Assembly: GCF_003286415.2 (NCBI RefSeq)
Contig: NZ_CP043450.1
Span: 2,666,001 to 2,730,000 of the forward strand
Length of the DNA: 64,000 nucleotides
Direction of reading: 5' to 3'
Source of the DNA: Mucilaginibacter rubeus
GTDB taxonomy: Bacteria > Bacteroidota > Bacteroidia > Sphingobacteriales > Sphingobacteriaceae
The number at the start of each line of letters is the position of its first letter. The first letter of the stretch is position 1. The translations under genes were made by a program, and so were the position numbers. Under the pieces are notes generated by a model, which did not search any database, had not been told where the DNA came from, and saw only the letters and a list, made by a program, of their open reading frames with translations. This document shows, piece by piece, positions 36,331 through 46,643 of this stretch.

Positions 36331-37281
36331 ATGGAACTGATTTCAATTTTAATGCCTGCATATAACGCAGGAAAATATATAGAAGCTTCGATATTATCGG
36401 TATTAAAGCAAAGCTACGCTGATTGGGAACTAATAATTATCAATGACGGATCGACTGATAACACCAAAGAGATAGTAGAAAGATACAGTAAAAAAGATTC
36501 AAGGATCAAACTGATCAATCAGGTTAACCAAAAAATGGCAGCTGCCCGGAACAACGGAATAAAAAACTCAAAAGGTGCCTGGATTGCCTTTTTAGATTCT
36601 GATGACCTTTGGGAACCAGAAAAATTAAGTCTGCAGATCCAGGCAAGTAAGGAACATCCTACAGCTGGGGTTATTTATTCAGATGGCTTTATTTTCAATG
36701 ATCATGAGCAATTCAATAACTTAATGCCATATCCAACAGTTACAGGTAGGTTACTATCTCATGATGTTATGTATCAAATGCAATACCAGCAAAACTACAT
36801 TCCTGTTTTGTCGGTAATTGTTAAACGATCTTTGGTAGACACTATAGGCCCTCAAAATGAAGAACGAGTTTTTTCGGGTTGTGAGGATTGGGATTATTGG
36901 TTAAGAATAGCCAGAGTTGGAGCTGATTTCTACGGACTATCGCAAAAACTCTTTTATTACCGAAGACATGAAACCAATGTTTCTAAAAATAGTGTAAACA
37001 TGCTCTTAGCCCAATTAGCTGTGCTTACAAAAAATTACGAACCCAGGCTAATTAATTCGGGAGATCTATCTAACGCATTGAAGAAAATATTTTTCCCATT
37101 AATTAACAACCTAATCAAGTTGCGTAGATTTGACGACGCTTATTTTGCAATTAAAGAAACTGATGAAATATTACCATCAATAACGTTTAAAACAATTAAA
37201 TTTCTTATAAAATCATTTGGCAGATTGGCCCATATCCCAGTAGCAATCATTGGTAGATTGGAAAGCCTGCAATTAAAATAA
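36331..37281 (+). CDS. Family 2 glycosyltransferase
   Basis: A 316-residue GT-A fold transferase. The N-terminus ISILMPAYNAGKYIEASILS, then IINDGSTDNT and the metal-binding LDSDD, are standard GT2 motifs. A catalytic-side motif (GCEDWDYWLRIA) follows at about 190. It is cytoplasmic and adds a sugar to the lipid-linked repeat unit. Donor and acceptor cannot be read from the sequence. It starts 34 nt after the flippase. Confidence 0.9.
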   Translation: MELISILMPAYNAGKYIEASILSVLKQSYADWELIIINDGSTDNTKEIVERYSKKDSRIKLINQVNQKMAAARNNGIKNSKGAWIAFLDSDDLWEPEKLSLQIQASKEHPTAGVIYSDGFIFNDHEQFNNLMPYPTVTGRLLSHDVMYQMQYQQNYIPVLSVIVKRSLVDTIGPQNEERVFSGCEDWDYWLRIARVGADFYGLSQKLFYYRRHETNVSKNSVNMLLAQLAVLTKNYEPRLINSGDLSNALKKIFFPLINNLIKLRRFDDAYFAIKETDEILPSITFKTIKFLIKSFGRLAHIPVAIIGRLESLQLK

Positions 37282-37332
37282 AGAATTTTGTGAACAAAAT
37301 CATCGACAATATTCAATTTGGTTATTAAGCCT

Positions 37333-37887
37333 ATGTATCGTTATATAAAAAACACGCTGCGCAAATTGCTTTCAACAAAAGCTTACCGGCTTTTCCCCAA
37401 AAGCGATTCTATCAATATCGCGCCTACCCTTATTATGGGTAAAAACGTGAACATCAACGTGGCCTATCCCGATGTTAACATAAATATTGGCAACAACGTA
37501 ATTTTTAAGGAATTCTGTTCGGTTTTAGTTTTCAGTAAGGCAAAGCTTACGATAGGGAATAACATCTTTTTTAATAACTACTGCTCTATAAACTGTTTGG
37601 ATCAGATTACAATAGGTGACAACACAATTATCGGGGAGTCGGTGAAAATGTATGATCATAACCATGCCTATGAAAAAAGCCCTATAGTAAAAACACACCC
37701 AAGTGAGTATACACTGGGTGCCATAAATATTGGTAAAGATTGCTGGATAGGGAGTAACGTTACTATTTTAAAAGGGGTAACTATTGGCGACAATGTAATA
37801 ATTGGAGCCAACTGCTTAATTTACAAATCAATTCCTTCAAACAGTATCGTTAAAGCCTTGGCATCGGTAGAAATTAATACGTTTTAA
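37333..37887 (+). CDS. Left-handed beta-helix acyltransferase
   Basis: A 184-residue hexapeptide-repeat protein of the WcaF/LacA type, likely to O-acetylate the polysaccharide. Repeats run from about residue 35 (INIGNNVIF, LTIGNNIFF, ITIGDNTIIG) to [20 protein letters not shown] near the end. The catalytic-type His lies in YDHNHAYEKSP. I chose ATG 37333 because the in-frame TTG at 37318 is weak. Serine O-acetyltransferase is unlikely from context. Confidence 0.87.
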   Translation: MYRYIKNTLRKLLSTKAYRLFPKSDSINIAPTLIMGKNVNINVAYPDVNINIGNNVIFKEFCSVLVFSKAKLTIGNNIFFNNYCSINCLDQITIGDNTIIGESVKMYDHNHAYEKSPIVKTHPSEYTLGAINIGKDCWIGSNVTILKGVTIGDNVIIGANCLIYKSIPSNSIVKALASVEINTF

Positions 37888-37909
37888 GAACAACGATAAT
37901 CGCATTTTT

Positions 37910-38755
37910 TTGAAAAAGACATTAAATATTATATTCACTATAGATCAGGCTTACATACAGCACTTTACGGTAGCTCTGATCTCAGTTTGTGAAAACAATC
38001 CCGATTTGAATTTAAATATATTTGTTATTCATGATTTAGAAGATTTAACCCTGATAAACGAAATACAAGCATTTTTTAAAGCTAAGTACAACCTTCTGAT
38101 CAGTTTATTGTCACTTGAAAGCTCTTTATTTAATAATTATACTTTAACACATCATGTATCAAAGGCTACGTATTTCAGATTGATGATTGCTGAAATAATG
38201 CCGAAGAATATCAAAACTGCTTTATTCCTTGACTCAGATCTTTTAGTATTAGGATCGCTCAGAACATTGGTTGAATTTGATCTGGAAGAAAACTACCTTT
38301 CCGCTGTAGAAGATCTTGTTGATATCGAAAGCCTGCATCGGATGAACAGGCTTGGAATTCCTGCAAAAAGATATTTCAATGCAGGTGTAATGTACATTAA
38401 CCTTGAAAAGTGGCAATCAGATAAAGTATCTGTAGGGTTAATTGCTACTGCCAAAGAATATATGGAGAGACTTTTATGGTGGGATCAGGATGTTTTAAAT
38501 ATATTTTTCTACAACAAATGGAAACCATTGTCGCCAACATTTAATGAAAAACATCTTACTAAACGCCTAAAAGAGAAGCCAGTAGTGGTTCACTTTGCAG
38601 GAACATCAAAGCCGTGGTTGTACTTAAATAATCATCCATATAAAAAAGAATATTGGCATTATTTAAGATTATCACCTTTTAAAGATTACCGATATAAAGA
38701 CTTCTCTTTAAAAAACTTGATTAAACGAATAGTGTTCTTTTATAAACCTCAATAG
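37910..38755 (+). CDS. Family 8 glycosyltransferase, TTG start
   Basis: A 281-residue GT8 (LgtC/RfaI-like) transferase. Motifs: FTIDQAYIQHFTVALISV at the N-terminus, the DxD metal site in FLDSDLLV (about 105), YFNAGVMYINLEKW and WWDQDVLN, and a C-terminal VHFAGTSKPW. It probably transfers galactose or glucose with retention. No in-frame ATG gives a complete protein, so TTG at 37910 is the most likely start; it lies 22 nt after the acyltransferase. Confidence 0.88.
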   Translation: MKKTLNIIFTIDQAYIQHFTVALISVCENNPDLNLNIFVIHDLEDLTLINEIQAFFKAKYNLLISLLSLESSLFNNYTLTHHVSKATYFRLMIAEIMPKNIKTALFLDSDLLVLGSLRTLVEFDLEENYLSAVEDLVDIESLHRMNRLGIPAKRYFNAGVMYINLEKWQSDKVSVGLIATAKEYMERLLWWDQDVLNIFFYNKWKPLSPTFNEKHLTKRLKEKPVVVHFAGTSKPWLYLNNHPYKKEYWHYLRLSPFKDYRYKDFSLKNLIKRIVFFYKPQ

Positions 38756-38779
38756 TTATTGGTATTTATATAATTAATA

Positions 38780-39694
38780 ATGGCATTTAAAATCCCCATA
38801 CTCTTACTAACTTTTACAAGGTTGGATACTACTATCAGGGTATTTGAGCGCATAAAAGAACAAAAACCTAAATACCTGTTTATAGCATCCGACGGTCCGA
38901 GAGCCAACAATGACCAGGATGTTTCAAAGATTAACGCAGTAAAAGAATATATTTTGAATGGAATAGATTGGGATTGTGAGGTAAAAACGTTGTTCAGAGA
39001 ACACAACATGGGTTGTGGCCTTGCCGTATCAAGTGGCATTAGCTGGTTTTTTGAACAGGTTGAATATGGCATCATTTTAGAAGATGATTGTTTACCTCAT
39101 CCCGATTTCTTTTCATTTTGCGAAGAAAATCTGGAATATTATAAAAACGATGACCATGTTTGGGCCATCAGCGGCACCAACCTGCAGGGCGGGCATAAAA
39201 GAGGCCATAGTTCATATTACTTTTCAAATTACGGCGGCATATGGGGATGGGCAACTTGGTCAAAGGCCTGGAAAAGCTACGATTATCATATGAAAGATTT
39301 AGATAAAATGCTTAAAAAGAACTTTCTAAGTAAAATATTCAACGATAAAAACCAGCAAGCTTTTTGGGCAAAAACCTTAACAAAGGCAAAAAACATTGAT
39401 ACCTGGGATTATCAATGGCATTACAATACATGGTTATACAACGGTATTAGCATAGTGCCCAATGTTAATTTGATCGATAATATCGGTTTTGGTAACGCCG
39501 GCACGCATACAATGAACAAACCACTTTGGTATGACAGATTAACCTTAGGCACTAATGCATTAGGCTACATCAAGCATCCTGCAAATATTATGGTAGATGA
39601 GCAAGCGGATAATTTTTTATTTGAAAATTGCTATAAACCCGCATCAGTCATATCCAGGGTTAAAAGCAAGATATCAAAACTTTTAAAAAATTAA
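38780..39694 (+). CDS. HlpA-like nucleotide-diphospho-sugar transferase
   Basis: A 304-residue protein with a GT-A-like N-terminus ([17 protein letters not shown]), an acidic metal-site motif ([13 protein letters not shown], about 98-110) and a conserved [13 protein letters not shown] segment. This pattern is known in proteins annotated as HlpA-like glycosyltransferases of surface-sugar clusters. It is cytoplasmic; donor unknown. It is in one run with its neighbours, with gaps of about 23-25 nt. Confidence 0.82.
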   Translation: MAFKIPILLLTFTRLDTTIRVFERIKEQKPKYLFIASDGPRANNDQDVSKINAVKEYILNGIDWDCEVKTLFREHNMGCGLAVSSGISWFFEQVEYGIILEDDCLPHPDFFSFCEENLEYYKNDDHVWAISGTNLQGGHKRGHSSYYFSNYGGIWGWATWSKAWKSYDYHMKDLDKMLKKNFLSKIFNDKNQQAFWAKTLTKAKNIDTWDYQWHYNTWLYNGISIVPNVNLIDNIGFGNAGTHTMNKPLWYDRLTLGTNALGYIKHPANIMVDEQADNFLFENCYKPASVISRVKSKISKLLKN

Positions 39695-39717
39695 TTCCTG
39701 TCTATAGCTTTTCTATT

Positions 39718-40344
39718 ATGTTTTTTAAAATAGTCGATTATTTAAAACAGGTCAAAAAGAATAAAAAGATCGGGGCCCTTAAACGATTTATCGATGCGGG
39801 TAATTCTCATTTCTTAGGAAACTTTAACCTTATATTAAGTTATCCGCAGTCTGAAAAAAAGTATCTTATTGTAGGAGATGACTGCATGTTAGATTGTGAT
39901 GTAATATTCGAAAGCTCGGATGGCAACGTTTCAATAGGTAATAGATGTTATATTGGATGCTCTAAAATCATTTGCCGCTCTTCCGTATCGTTCGGAGATG
40001 ATGTATTTGTTGCATGGGGATCATACTTTTACGATCACGATTCACACGCTGTTGATTATCGGGAGCGTGAAAACGACATAAAAACACAATTAGAAGATTA
40101 CAGGGCAGGGCGCAACTTTATAGAAAATAAAAACTGGTCGGTTGTAAATACCAAGCCAATAAAGATTTCCTCTAATGCCTGGATCGGTATGAACTGTATT
40201 ATCTTAAAAGGGGTGACTATCGGCGAAGGCGCAATCGTAGGGGCAGGGAGCGTAGTTACAAAAGATGTCCCTCCGTGGACAATTGTTGGCGGAAATCCAG
40301 CTAAAGTCATCAAAGAAATCCCAATTGATTTACGAAAATCTTAA
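39718..40344 (+). CDS. Left-handed beta-helix acyltransferase (second)
   Basis: A 208-residue hexapeptide-repeat O-acetyltransferase-like protein. Repeats include [28 protein letters not shown] and the C-terminal [21 protein letters not shown] with [12 protein letters not shown], the normal end of the family. A His-containing loop ([10 protein letters not shown]) sits at the expected active site. It probably decorates the same polysaccharide as the first acyltransferase but with a different target residue. The next gene starts 1 nt after the stop. Confidence 0.88.
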   Translation: MFFKIVDYLKQVKKNKKIGALKRFIDAGNSHFLGNFNLILSYPQSEKKYLIVGDDCMLDCDVIFESSDGNVSIGNRCYIGCSKIICRSSVSFGDDVFVAWGSYFYDHDSHAVDYRERENDIKTQLEDYRAGRNFIENKNWSVVNTKPIKISSNAWIGMNCIILKGVTIGEGAIVGAGSVVTKDVPPWTIVGGNPAKVIKEIPIDLRKS

Positions 40345-40345
40345 A

Positions 40346-41269
40346 ATGAAAAAAGTTTTAATAACCGGTGCTTACGGTTTTTTAGGCAGATATACCGCAA
40401 AAGCTTTTAAAGATGCCGGCTACCACGTAAGTGGTATAGGACACGGCAAATGGCATAAGTACGAATATAGTGAATGGGGCATTGATGATTGGTTTGAATC
40501 AACCATAACATTTGAAGCTTTGATGAATATCAACCGGGCTTTTGATGTGATAGTTCACTGCGGCGGCAGTGGATCCGTGGCCTTCTCCTATCAAAACCCG
40601 TTCGAAGATTTCCAAAAAAGCGTTCAGAGTACTTTAGCGTTGCTGGAATATATAAGGCTGCAAGGTAAGCCATGTCATTTTATTTACCCATCGAGCCCTG
40701 CAGTACAAGGTGATGTTGGCGATAAAAAGATAAAAGAAGATGACCCGTCAGACCCTGTTTCACCATATGGCTTTCACAAAAAAGCTGCAGAAGAATTATG
40801 CTTCTCCTATAGTAAAAACTTTGATTTGAAGGTTTCGATAATCCGGTATTTTTCTATTTACGGAGTAGGATTGCAAAAACAATTGCTATGGGACGCATGC
40901 ATGAAAGTAAAAAATTCCACCGGCGAAGTAACATTTTTTGGCACGGGAGAGGAAACTCGCGATTGGTTATATGTTACAGATGCATCTGCCTTGATATTAG
41001 CGATAGCTACTCATGAAAACAGAAAAACAAGTATCATAAATGGCGGTTCGGGTATCAGAACTACCGTTGCAGATACCATAAATATGTTGGTAAAAGCCTA
41101 TAATAAACAGATAGTTATCAATTTTAATCAAAGTATAAAAACTGGAGATCCCCGGTTTTATCACGCTGATATTTCAAAGGCATTAAACCTTGGATGGTTA
41201 CCGGGTGTTGATGTAAAAGAAGGCATTTCACGGTATGTAAATTATTTTAAAAAGTTGCAGAATGATTAG
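40346..41269 (+). CDS. NAD-dependent sugar epimerase/dehydratase (extended SDR)
   Basis: A 307-residue protein. GAYGFLG (8-14) is the Rossmann nucleotide-binding motif. SSPAVQGD carries the catalytic Ser and YGFHKKA the Tyr-xxx-Lys. It likely modifies a nucleotide sugar used by this cluster (4-epimerase, 4-reductase or 4,6-dehydratase; the exact reaction is unclear). It is the only sugar-nucleotide enzyme seen in the cluster. ATG 40346 is chosen over 40265, which would overlap the acyltransferase and precede the Rossmann start by 27 odd residues. Confidence 0.88.
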   Translation: MKKVLITGAYGFLGRYTAKAFKDAGYHVSGIGHGKWHKYEYSEWGIDDWFESTITFEALMNINRAFDVIVHCGGSGSVAFSYQNPFEDFQKSVQSTLALLEYIRLQGKPCHFIYPSSPAVQGDVGDKKIKEDDPSDPVSPYGFHKKAAEELCFSYSKNFDLKVSIIRYFSIYGVGLQKQLLWDACMKVKNSTGEVTFFGTGEETRDWLYVTDASALILAIATHENRKTSIINGGSGIRTTVADTINMLVKAYNKQIVINFNQSIKTGDPRFYHADISKALNLGWLPGVDVKEGISRYVNYFKKLQND

Positions 41270-42449
41270 GGTTGGGATTATCATGTATTTTTCAAAGGAG
41301 TATAAAGGGGGAATAAATTACCTCAAAAATTTACTTTACGCGAGTCATAGTGAAGCTCCTGTTTATATTCATTATACGTTTTTTGTCCCATCAGACCTTG
41401 ACCAGGATATAATTGATGCGTTCCTCCCCTACGCTCAAGTTATTAAAACCAACGTATTAAAGCGAAAGTCGATGCCCTGGTATATTGATAAAGTATCTGA
41501 CAAACTTTTTAAAAAAAACTTGCTCCTAATAAATCTATTGAAGAAGTATAAAATAGAAATTGTATCGCATTCTAATTTCTTCAGTAGGTTTGGTAAGCTT
41601 AAAATTGTAAGTTGGATACCTGACTTCCAGCTTTATCACTTTCCCGATCTATGGTCTGCGAGTGAAAGAAACTGGATGATCAACTTGAATAAAAAAGTTG
41701 TGAAATACAGTGATCGAATAATTCTGAGCAGCAATGACTCGCTTAAGGATTATATCAAATTTGCGTCGGAAGATATAAGTAAGGTTAAGGTTATGCAATT
41801 TGTTTCTCAACCAAGTTCTTTATCAGAAGCCGAATTTATAGCGACTCAAAAACGTATTCAATCCAAATACCAAATTGAAGGCGATTTTCTATATCTGCCC
41901 AATCAATTTTGGAGCCATAAAAATCATATGGTGGTTTTTAAAGCCATCAACCTACTTAAAAATCGCGGTCTTAATCCTTTACTGGTAACAACGGGGCACA
42001 TGGTAGACTATCGTGGCAACGATGGCAATATTAAAATGATACGCGATTTTATCGAAGTAAATGATCTTTCGAAAAACATCTTACTACTGGGGTTAATACC
42101 CTATGCCGAAGTATTAGTTTTAATGAAAACATGTACCGCTTTGATCAACCCTTCTTTATTTGAAGGTTGGAGTTCAACAGTGGAAGAGGCAAAAAGCATC
42201 GGAAAAAAAATACTCGTATCTGATATTCCAATTCACAGGGAACAGGATCCGGAAACCGGTATCTATTTTGATCCGCGGAATGAATCTGCCCTTGCAGATA
42301 TAATAGAAAATGTATTAAGCCAAGTAGAAAATAAAGTTTCAAATAATTTCTTAACTGACGGAGAGGTGCAGAATAACCTGGCCACAAGAACAAAGTTATT
42401 TGCTCAAAAGTATCATCAAATTATCACAGAGTTGTATAACGAACGTTAA
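41262..42449 (+). CDS. Family 4 glycosyltransferase
   Basis: A 395-residue GT-B fold transferase. The C-terminal half has the GT4 signature: FLYLPNQFWSHKNH, LLGLIPYAEV, and INPSLFEGWSSTVEEAKSIG with the acidic ExxxxxxxE pair, then VSDIPIHRE. Its start overlaps the stop of the SDR gene by 8 nt, so the two are translationally coupled. Donor and acceptor are not deducible. Confidence 0.9.
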   Translation: MIRVGIIMYFSKEYKGGINYLKNLLYASHSEAPVYIHYTFFVPSDLDQDIIDAFLPYAQVIKTNVLKRKSMPWYIDKVSDKLFKKNLLLINLLKKYKIEIVSHSNFFSRFGKLKIVSWIPDFQLYHFPDLWSASERNWMINLNKKVVKYSDRIILSSNDSLKDYIKFASEDISKVKVMQFVSQPSSLSEAEFIATQKRIQSKYQIEGDFLYLPNQFWSHKNHMVVFKAINLLKNRGLNPLLVTTGHMVDYRGNDGNIKMIRDFIEVNDLSKNILLLGLIPYAEVLVLMKTCTALINPSLFEGWSSTVEEAKSIGKKILVSDIPIHREQDPETGIYFDPRNESALADIIENVLSQVENKVSNNFLTDGEVQNNLATRTKLFAQKYHQIITELYNER

Positions 42450-42518
42450 CATTAAGGAAATATGATAAAGGTGGCGGCGGTTAAAAGCCTACCATCTAAA
42501 TAATATTGGAGACAGAAC

Positions 42519-43298
42519 ATGCAATCGGAAAAGAAACCTTTAATAACGGTCATTACAGCAACGTATAATTCTCTTGACATTATAGAAAGATGTATTAACA
42601 GCGTACTAAGTCAGACTTATAAAAACGTTGAGCACGTAATTGTTGACGGCGCCTCAAAAGATGGCACTGTTGATATTTTAAAAAAATACGGCAGCGAAAC
42701 AACAAAGTGGATATCAGAGCCGGATACCGGGGTATATGATGCGTGGAATAAAGGTATCGATTTGTCTAAAGGAGATTGGATTCTCTTTATAGGTGCCGAC
42801 GATGCTTTATACGAGGATGCCATCGAAAATTACGTTGAGTATTTGAATAACAATGATAACACATACGATTTTGTTTCATCCAGAATACATATTACAAATA
42901 GTAAAAATAAAGTAATACGAACATTGGGGTGGGCATGGGATTGGAGGTCATCAAGAAAGCGAAATAACATAGCTCACCCCGGCTCTTTTCACTCAAAATC
43001 GCTTTTTGCTAAATATGGTAAATATAACACGGAGTATGGAATAGTGGGTGACTATGAATTGCTATTGAGGGGACGCGACGAAATGAAAGCTGGATTTATG
43101 GATAAAGTAACCGTCAGGATGGAAGTGGGCGGAATCAGTGACAGTTATAGGGTATACTTAGAAACTTATAAGGCAATTACCCGAACTGGAAAACTCAATA
43201 AAATAGTCGCAGGTCTTGATATTCTAAAAGAATATAGTAAATTTTTGATCCGCAGGGCTTTCCGGTCTGTTGGGATTAATATTGCTTTGAAGAAATAA
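42519..43298 (+). CDS. Family 2 glycosyltransferase (WcaA-type)
   Basis: A 259-residue GT-A transferase with ITVITATYNSLDIIERCI, HVIVDGASKDGTVDIL, a WISEPDTGVYDAWNKGI segment and the metal site GADDALY. This set is typical of short GT2 enzymes in exopolysaccharide clusters such as colanic acid. It lies 69 nt after the GT4 gene and 4 nt before the polymerase gene. Confidence 0.9.
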   Translation: MQSEKKPLITVITATYNSLDIIERCINSVLSQTYKNVEHVIVDGASKDGTVDILKKYGSETTKWISEPDTGVYDAWNKGIDLSKGDWILFIGADDALYEDAIENYVEYLNNNDNTYDFVSSRIHITNSKNKVIRTLGWAWDWRSSRKRNNIAHPGSFHSKSLFAKYGKYNTEYGIVGDYELLLRGRDEMKAGFMDKVTVRMEVGGISDSYRVYLETYKAITRTGKLNKIVAGLDILKEYSKFLIRRAFRSVGINIALKK

Positions 43299-43302
43299 CG
43301 AA

Positions 43303-44475
43303 ATGAAAATCAAATTAGAAGATTTCAACGATGGACTTTTTTGCTTTTGTTTGCTATCAATATTTTTTCCCGTTAAAATCTACCCTTTAGTATTTTTATT
43401 TGCTTCGTTTTCGTTCTTTTTTGAACGGAAAATGATCATAAAAAAGGGTTGGGTAGTTTATCTGGTTTTATATAGTACATATGCGATAATATCTTTTGTT
43501 GTGTCGGGTAATTATGACGAGCTCCGGTTGACAAACTTTTACAAAATATTTGTCAACTTTATTTTTCTAATATCCAGTATTAACTGGTTGTACAATAAAG
43601 AAACAGACAAGTTGATAAGGTATGTAGATAATGTACTTCATTTTACATTTTTTCTGGTATTTATTCAATTAATGCTTTACCATAAGCAAAGCAATTTCCA
43701 ATATTTAGCTGGCGTAAAAAGCTCTGGTGAAGGAACCGATATCTATAATAACACTTTATATTTTTGGGGACTGGATAATAAAAATTTATTTGGAGCAAGG
43801 ATAGTAACAATAGGTTTTCCTTATATTTTAATTGGGGCCGCTCGTTTTAACCGAATTTCCCTTTCAAGGATTTTGTTAGTTATTATCCTCGCTTATATTT
43901 CCATGTCCAGAACTCCAATTTTTGCGCTGATTTCAGGGGTTGCTTACATTATTTGGAAAATGCCGGGGAGATATATAAAACTTTCTTTTTTTGTACTAAT
44001 CGCTTTAATCACCCCTTTCGTTTTAAACAGTGTTTTACGAATAGATACCCTTACCAGTAGTAGCGATGGTATGGGTTTGAGATTGATTTATTGGGCCGCT
44101 TTTTTTGTAAACTTTGATAAAATATCTATCTGGGGCGAAGGCTTTTTGTCTTCTGATAAATTTTTGGATAAGTATGCCCTAATTTATATGGGCGAACCCA
44201 ATATTCACAATACCTTCCTGAACAACTATCTTGATTTTGGAATATTAGGGCTGTCGTTTTATGTTTTATTTTTGATTACCCTCTTTAGGTATGGTAAAAG
44301 CCTTTTCAATAACAGGGCCTATTGGGTTACTGCATTTATCCCTTTACTTGCCACTATGATGGTCTTATTCCCTGGCTACGATAACGACATTATTGTATAC
44401 CTTATTTTGATTTTTATTATAGGTCAATTAAAATCCTTTAATTATAACAAATGCACATATAGCATGAGTTTATAA
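43303..44475 (+). CDS. Wzy-like O-antigen/exopolysaccharide polymerase
   Basis: A 390-residue integral membrane protein with about 10 hydrophobic segments. The periplasmic loop before the last helices holds the family-type HNTFLNNYLDFGILGL motif. Another loop contains MGLRLIYWAAF and IWGEGF, also usual for the O-antigen ligase/polymerase superfamily. It polymerises flipped repeat units in the periplasm. Ligase activity cannot be excluded from the sequence, but the Wzx- and Wzz-like neighbours favour polymerase. Confidence 0.85.
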   Translation: MKIKLEDFNDGLFCFCLLSIFFPVKIYPLVFLFASFSFFFERKMIIKKGWVVYLVLYSTYAIISFVVSGNYDELRLTNFYKIFVNFIFLISSINWLYNKETDKLIRYVDNVLHFTFFLVFIQLMLYHKQSNFQYLAGVKSSGEGTDIYNNTLYFWGLDNKNLFGARIVTIGFPYILIGAARFNRISLSRILLVIILAYISMSRTPIFALISGVAYIIWKMPGRYIKLSFFVLIALITPFVLNSVLRIDTLTSSSDGMGLRLIYWAAFFVNFDKISIWGEGFLSSDKFLDKYALIYMGEPNIHNTFLNNYLDFGILGLSFYVLFLITLFRYGKSLFNNRAYWVTAFIPLLATMMVLFPGYDNDIIVYLILIFIIGQLKSFNYNKCTYSMSL

Positions 44476-44490
44476 GGAAAACTGTTAATC

Positions 44491-45525
44491 ATGAGAATTG
44501 CATTTATATTAAGCACTTGCGAGCCATCCGGGCCGTTTATCGTTGCAAAAGACATTATAAACAACATAGTTGGCGAACACGATGTAACTATTTATTATCT
44601 GAAAGAATCTGTGGCTAAATTAGATTTTAAGGCCCCCATCCATAAAGTGGACCTATTTACAAAAACCGACTTTTCGAGCTACGATGTTGTTCATTCACAT
44701 GGTTTTTTAGGCGATTTTTATAGTTTCTTTAATAGAAAAACGATAAAAAAGCGCATCGCTACTTTACATCAGGAAATTAGACCTGTATACTCGTTCCGCT
44801 ATAATCAATTCATAGGTATTGCTACCGAAAAAGTATGGTTTCAATTTATCAAGAAGGCAAATTGTATTGTTACTTTATCCAAATTGATGGCAGATACCTA
44901 TAAACGTGCACTTCCCAAAAGCGCTATTAGTTTTGTACATAATGGTACAAGCCCCAATCCATCTGCGCTTGTTTTTAACGAAGAAGTAGATGCCCTTAAT
45001 AAGCTAAAGCAGCAGTATAAAATAATTGGGGTGTCTTCAAGATTGGTTTATGGAAAAGGCATCGATCAGCTTATCCAGGCCTTAGCAATTGACGAAGAAA
45101 GGAAGTTTGGCTTGCTTTTAATTGGGGATGGAGACAAAAGGCTCGAGTTAATGGATCTGGCAAAAAAGTTAAACGTAAACGATAGGTGTCTATTTTTGGG
45201 CTACAAGCCAAATGCTATCGATTATTTTAAATATTTCGACTTGTATGGCATGACTTCAATGTCGGAAGGCTTTGGTTTATGTGTTATTGAGGCTGCCTCG
45301 CAAAAAATACCTGTTGTATGCTCAGATTTACCTGTATTTCGAGAGCTATTTGACAGTGATGAAGTTATGACTTATCAACTCGGAAACATCAATTCATTGT
45401 TAGCTACTCTCGTTGAAACGGACAGGAATAAAGAAGTACTGGCGAAAAAAATTTACTCAAAATATTCAAAGTGTTATACAGCGCAAATCATGGCTGCAAA
45501 CTATATAAAACTCTATAATAGATAA
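44491..45525 (+). CDS. Family 4 glycosyltransferase
   Basis: A 344-residue GT-B transferase. It begins RIAFILSTCEPSGPF, has YDVVHSHGFLGDF in the N-domain, and VSSRLVYGKGIDQLI, LLIGDGDKRLELMDLA, LGYKPNAIDYFKYFDLY and EGFGLCVIEAASQ in the nucleotide-sugar domain. It follows the polymerase by 15 nt. After it comes a 203-nt gap without a recognisable gene, then the next glycosyltransferase. Confidence 0.92.
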   Translation: MRIAFILSTCEPSGPFIVAKDIINNIVGEHDVTIYYLKESVAKLDFKAPIHKVDLFTKTDFSSYDVVHSHGFLGDFYSFFNRKTIKKRIATLHQEIRPVYSFRYNQFIGIATEKVWFQFIKKANCIVTLSKLMADTYKRALPKSAISFVHNGTSPNPSALVFNEEVDALNKLKQQYKIIGVSSRLVYGKGIDQLIQALAIDEERKFGLLLIGDGDKRLELMDLAKKLNVNDRCLFLGYKPNAIDYFKYFDLYGMTSMSEGFGLCVIEAASQKIPVVCSDLPVFRELFDSDEVMTYQLGNINSLLATLVETDRNKEVLAKKIYSKYSKCYTAQIMAANYIKLYNR

Positions 45526-45728
45526 ATTATGGTGTACATGCCTACTTCAAAGCTTCTTATATCATTCAGGTTATCCAAAATCAATATATTAAATTAATTA
45601 CTCCTAAGGAAAATAGCCACAAGATTATGGCTTAAATCATTTTAATTCTATTAACAACTATCTTTTTACTCACATATTATTGACGATACAGTTGTTCTCA
45701 ATTTCTAACCCCCTCAACAATAAACTCC

Positions 45729-46643
45729 ATGAACTATAAAGTTGCCCTATTAATTCCAACATTAAACGCCGGCTCACCTTGGCTTGAGGCACTTGAGAGT
45801 ATAAAAAGTCAAACATACAATCTATCAAATAAAATAATAATAGACTCTGGATCAAAAGACAATACAATTAATCTTTCAAATCAATACGGATTTAAAGTAA
45901 AGGAAATTAATAAATCTGAATTTAATCATGGTAAAACCCGCCAGCAACTTGTTGAGCTCTCCGAAGATGCCGACATCTGCATTTTCTTAACACAGGATGC
46001 AATATTAGCCTCGCCCGACAGTATATCAAATATTGTGAGTGCTTTTGATGATCCTCAGGTAGGCATGGCATATGGCAGGCAACTTCCTCATAAAAATGCT
46101 CAAACGTTGGAAAGCCATGCACGTTTATATAACTACCCGGCCATATCACATATCAGGTCGTCTGAAGATATAAGCCAAATGGGCTTTAAAGTGTTTTTTT
46201 GTTCTAATTCTTTTGCCGCATACAGGCGGAACGCTCTTTTAGCAATTGGAGGTTTCCCAACAGATTCAATTATGGGAGAGGATGCGATTGTTGCCGCCAG
46301 GATGTTAACAGCCGGATACAAAAAAGCCTATGTTGCAGATGCAATTGTTTACCACTCTCATACTTATACCCTTGTGCAAGAATTTAGGAGGTACTTTGAT
46401 ACACGGGTTTTTCACGAACAAAATAAGTGGCTGATCCGTGATTTTGGCAAGCCCACGGGCGAAGGCTTCAAATTCATGAGATCTGAATTAAAATATGTTT
46501 TAAAACATAAAAAGAGCATCATCCTAAATTCTGTCTTCTCTTTGGGGGCAAAATGGCTGGGGTATAAAAGCGGTAAATTCTATAAAAAATTGCCAAAACA
46601 GATTTTAAAACGCTTCTCCATGCATTCATTTTACTGGAAATAA
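45729..46643 (+). CDS. Family 2 glycosyltransferase, rhamnosyltransferase-like
   Basis: A 304-residue GT2 enzyme. VALLIPTLNAGSPWLEALES, IIIDSGSKDNT and FNHGKTRQQLVE are characteristic of the RfbN/RfbF-type rhamnosyltransferase group, followed by FLTQDAIL and MGEDAIVAARM. Rhamnose as donor is therefore a reasonable inference, though dTDP-rhamnose synthesis genes are not in the window. It stands between two intergenic gaps, so it may have its own promoter. Confidence 0.85.
   Translation: MNYKVALLIPTLNAGSPWLEALESIKSQTYNLSNKIIIDSGSKDNTINLSNQYGFKVKEINKSEFNHGKTRQQLVELSEDADICIFLTQDAILASPDSISNIVSAFDDPQVGMAYGRQLPHKNAQTLESHARLYNYPAISHIRSSEDISQMGFKVFFCSNSFAAYRRNALLAIGGFPTDSIMGEDAIVAARMLTAGYKKAYVADAIVYHSHTYTLVQEFRRYFDTRVFHEQNKWLIRDFGKPTGEGFKFMRSELKYVLKHKKSIILNSVFSLGAKWLGYKSGKFYKKLPKQILKRFSMHSFYWK

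Noticed and set aside
45526..45728. 22-codon ORF in the gap before the rhamnosyltransferase-like gene
   Set aside because: No promoter box or leader-peptide pattern; composition is that of random AT-rich DNA.
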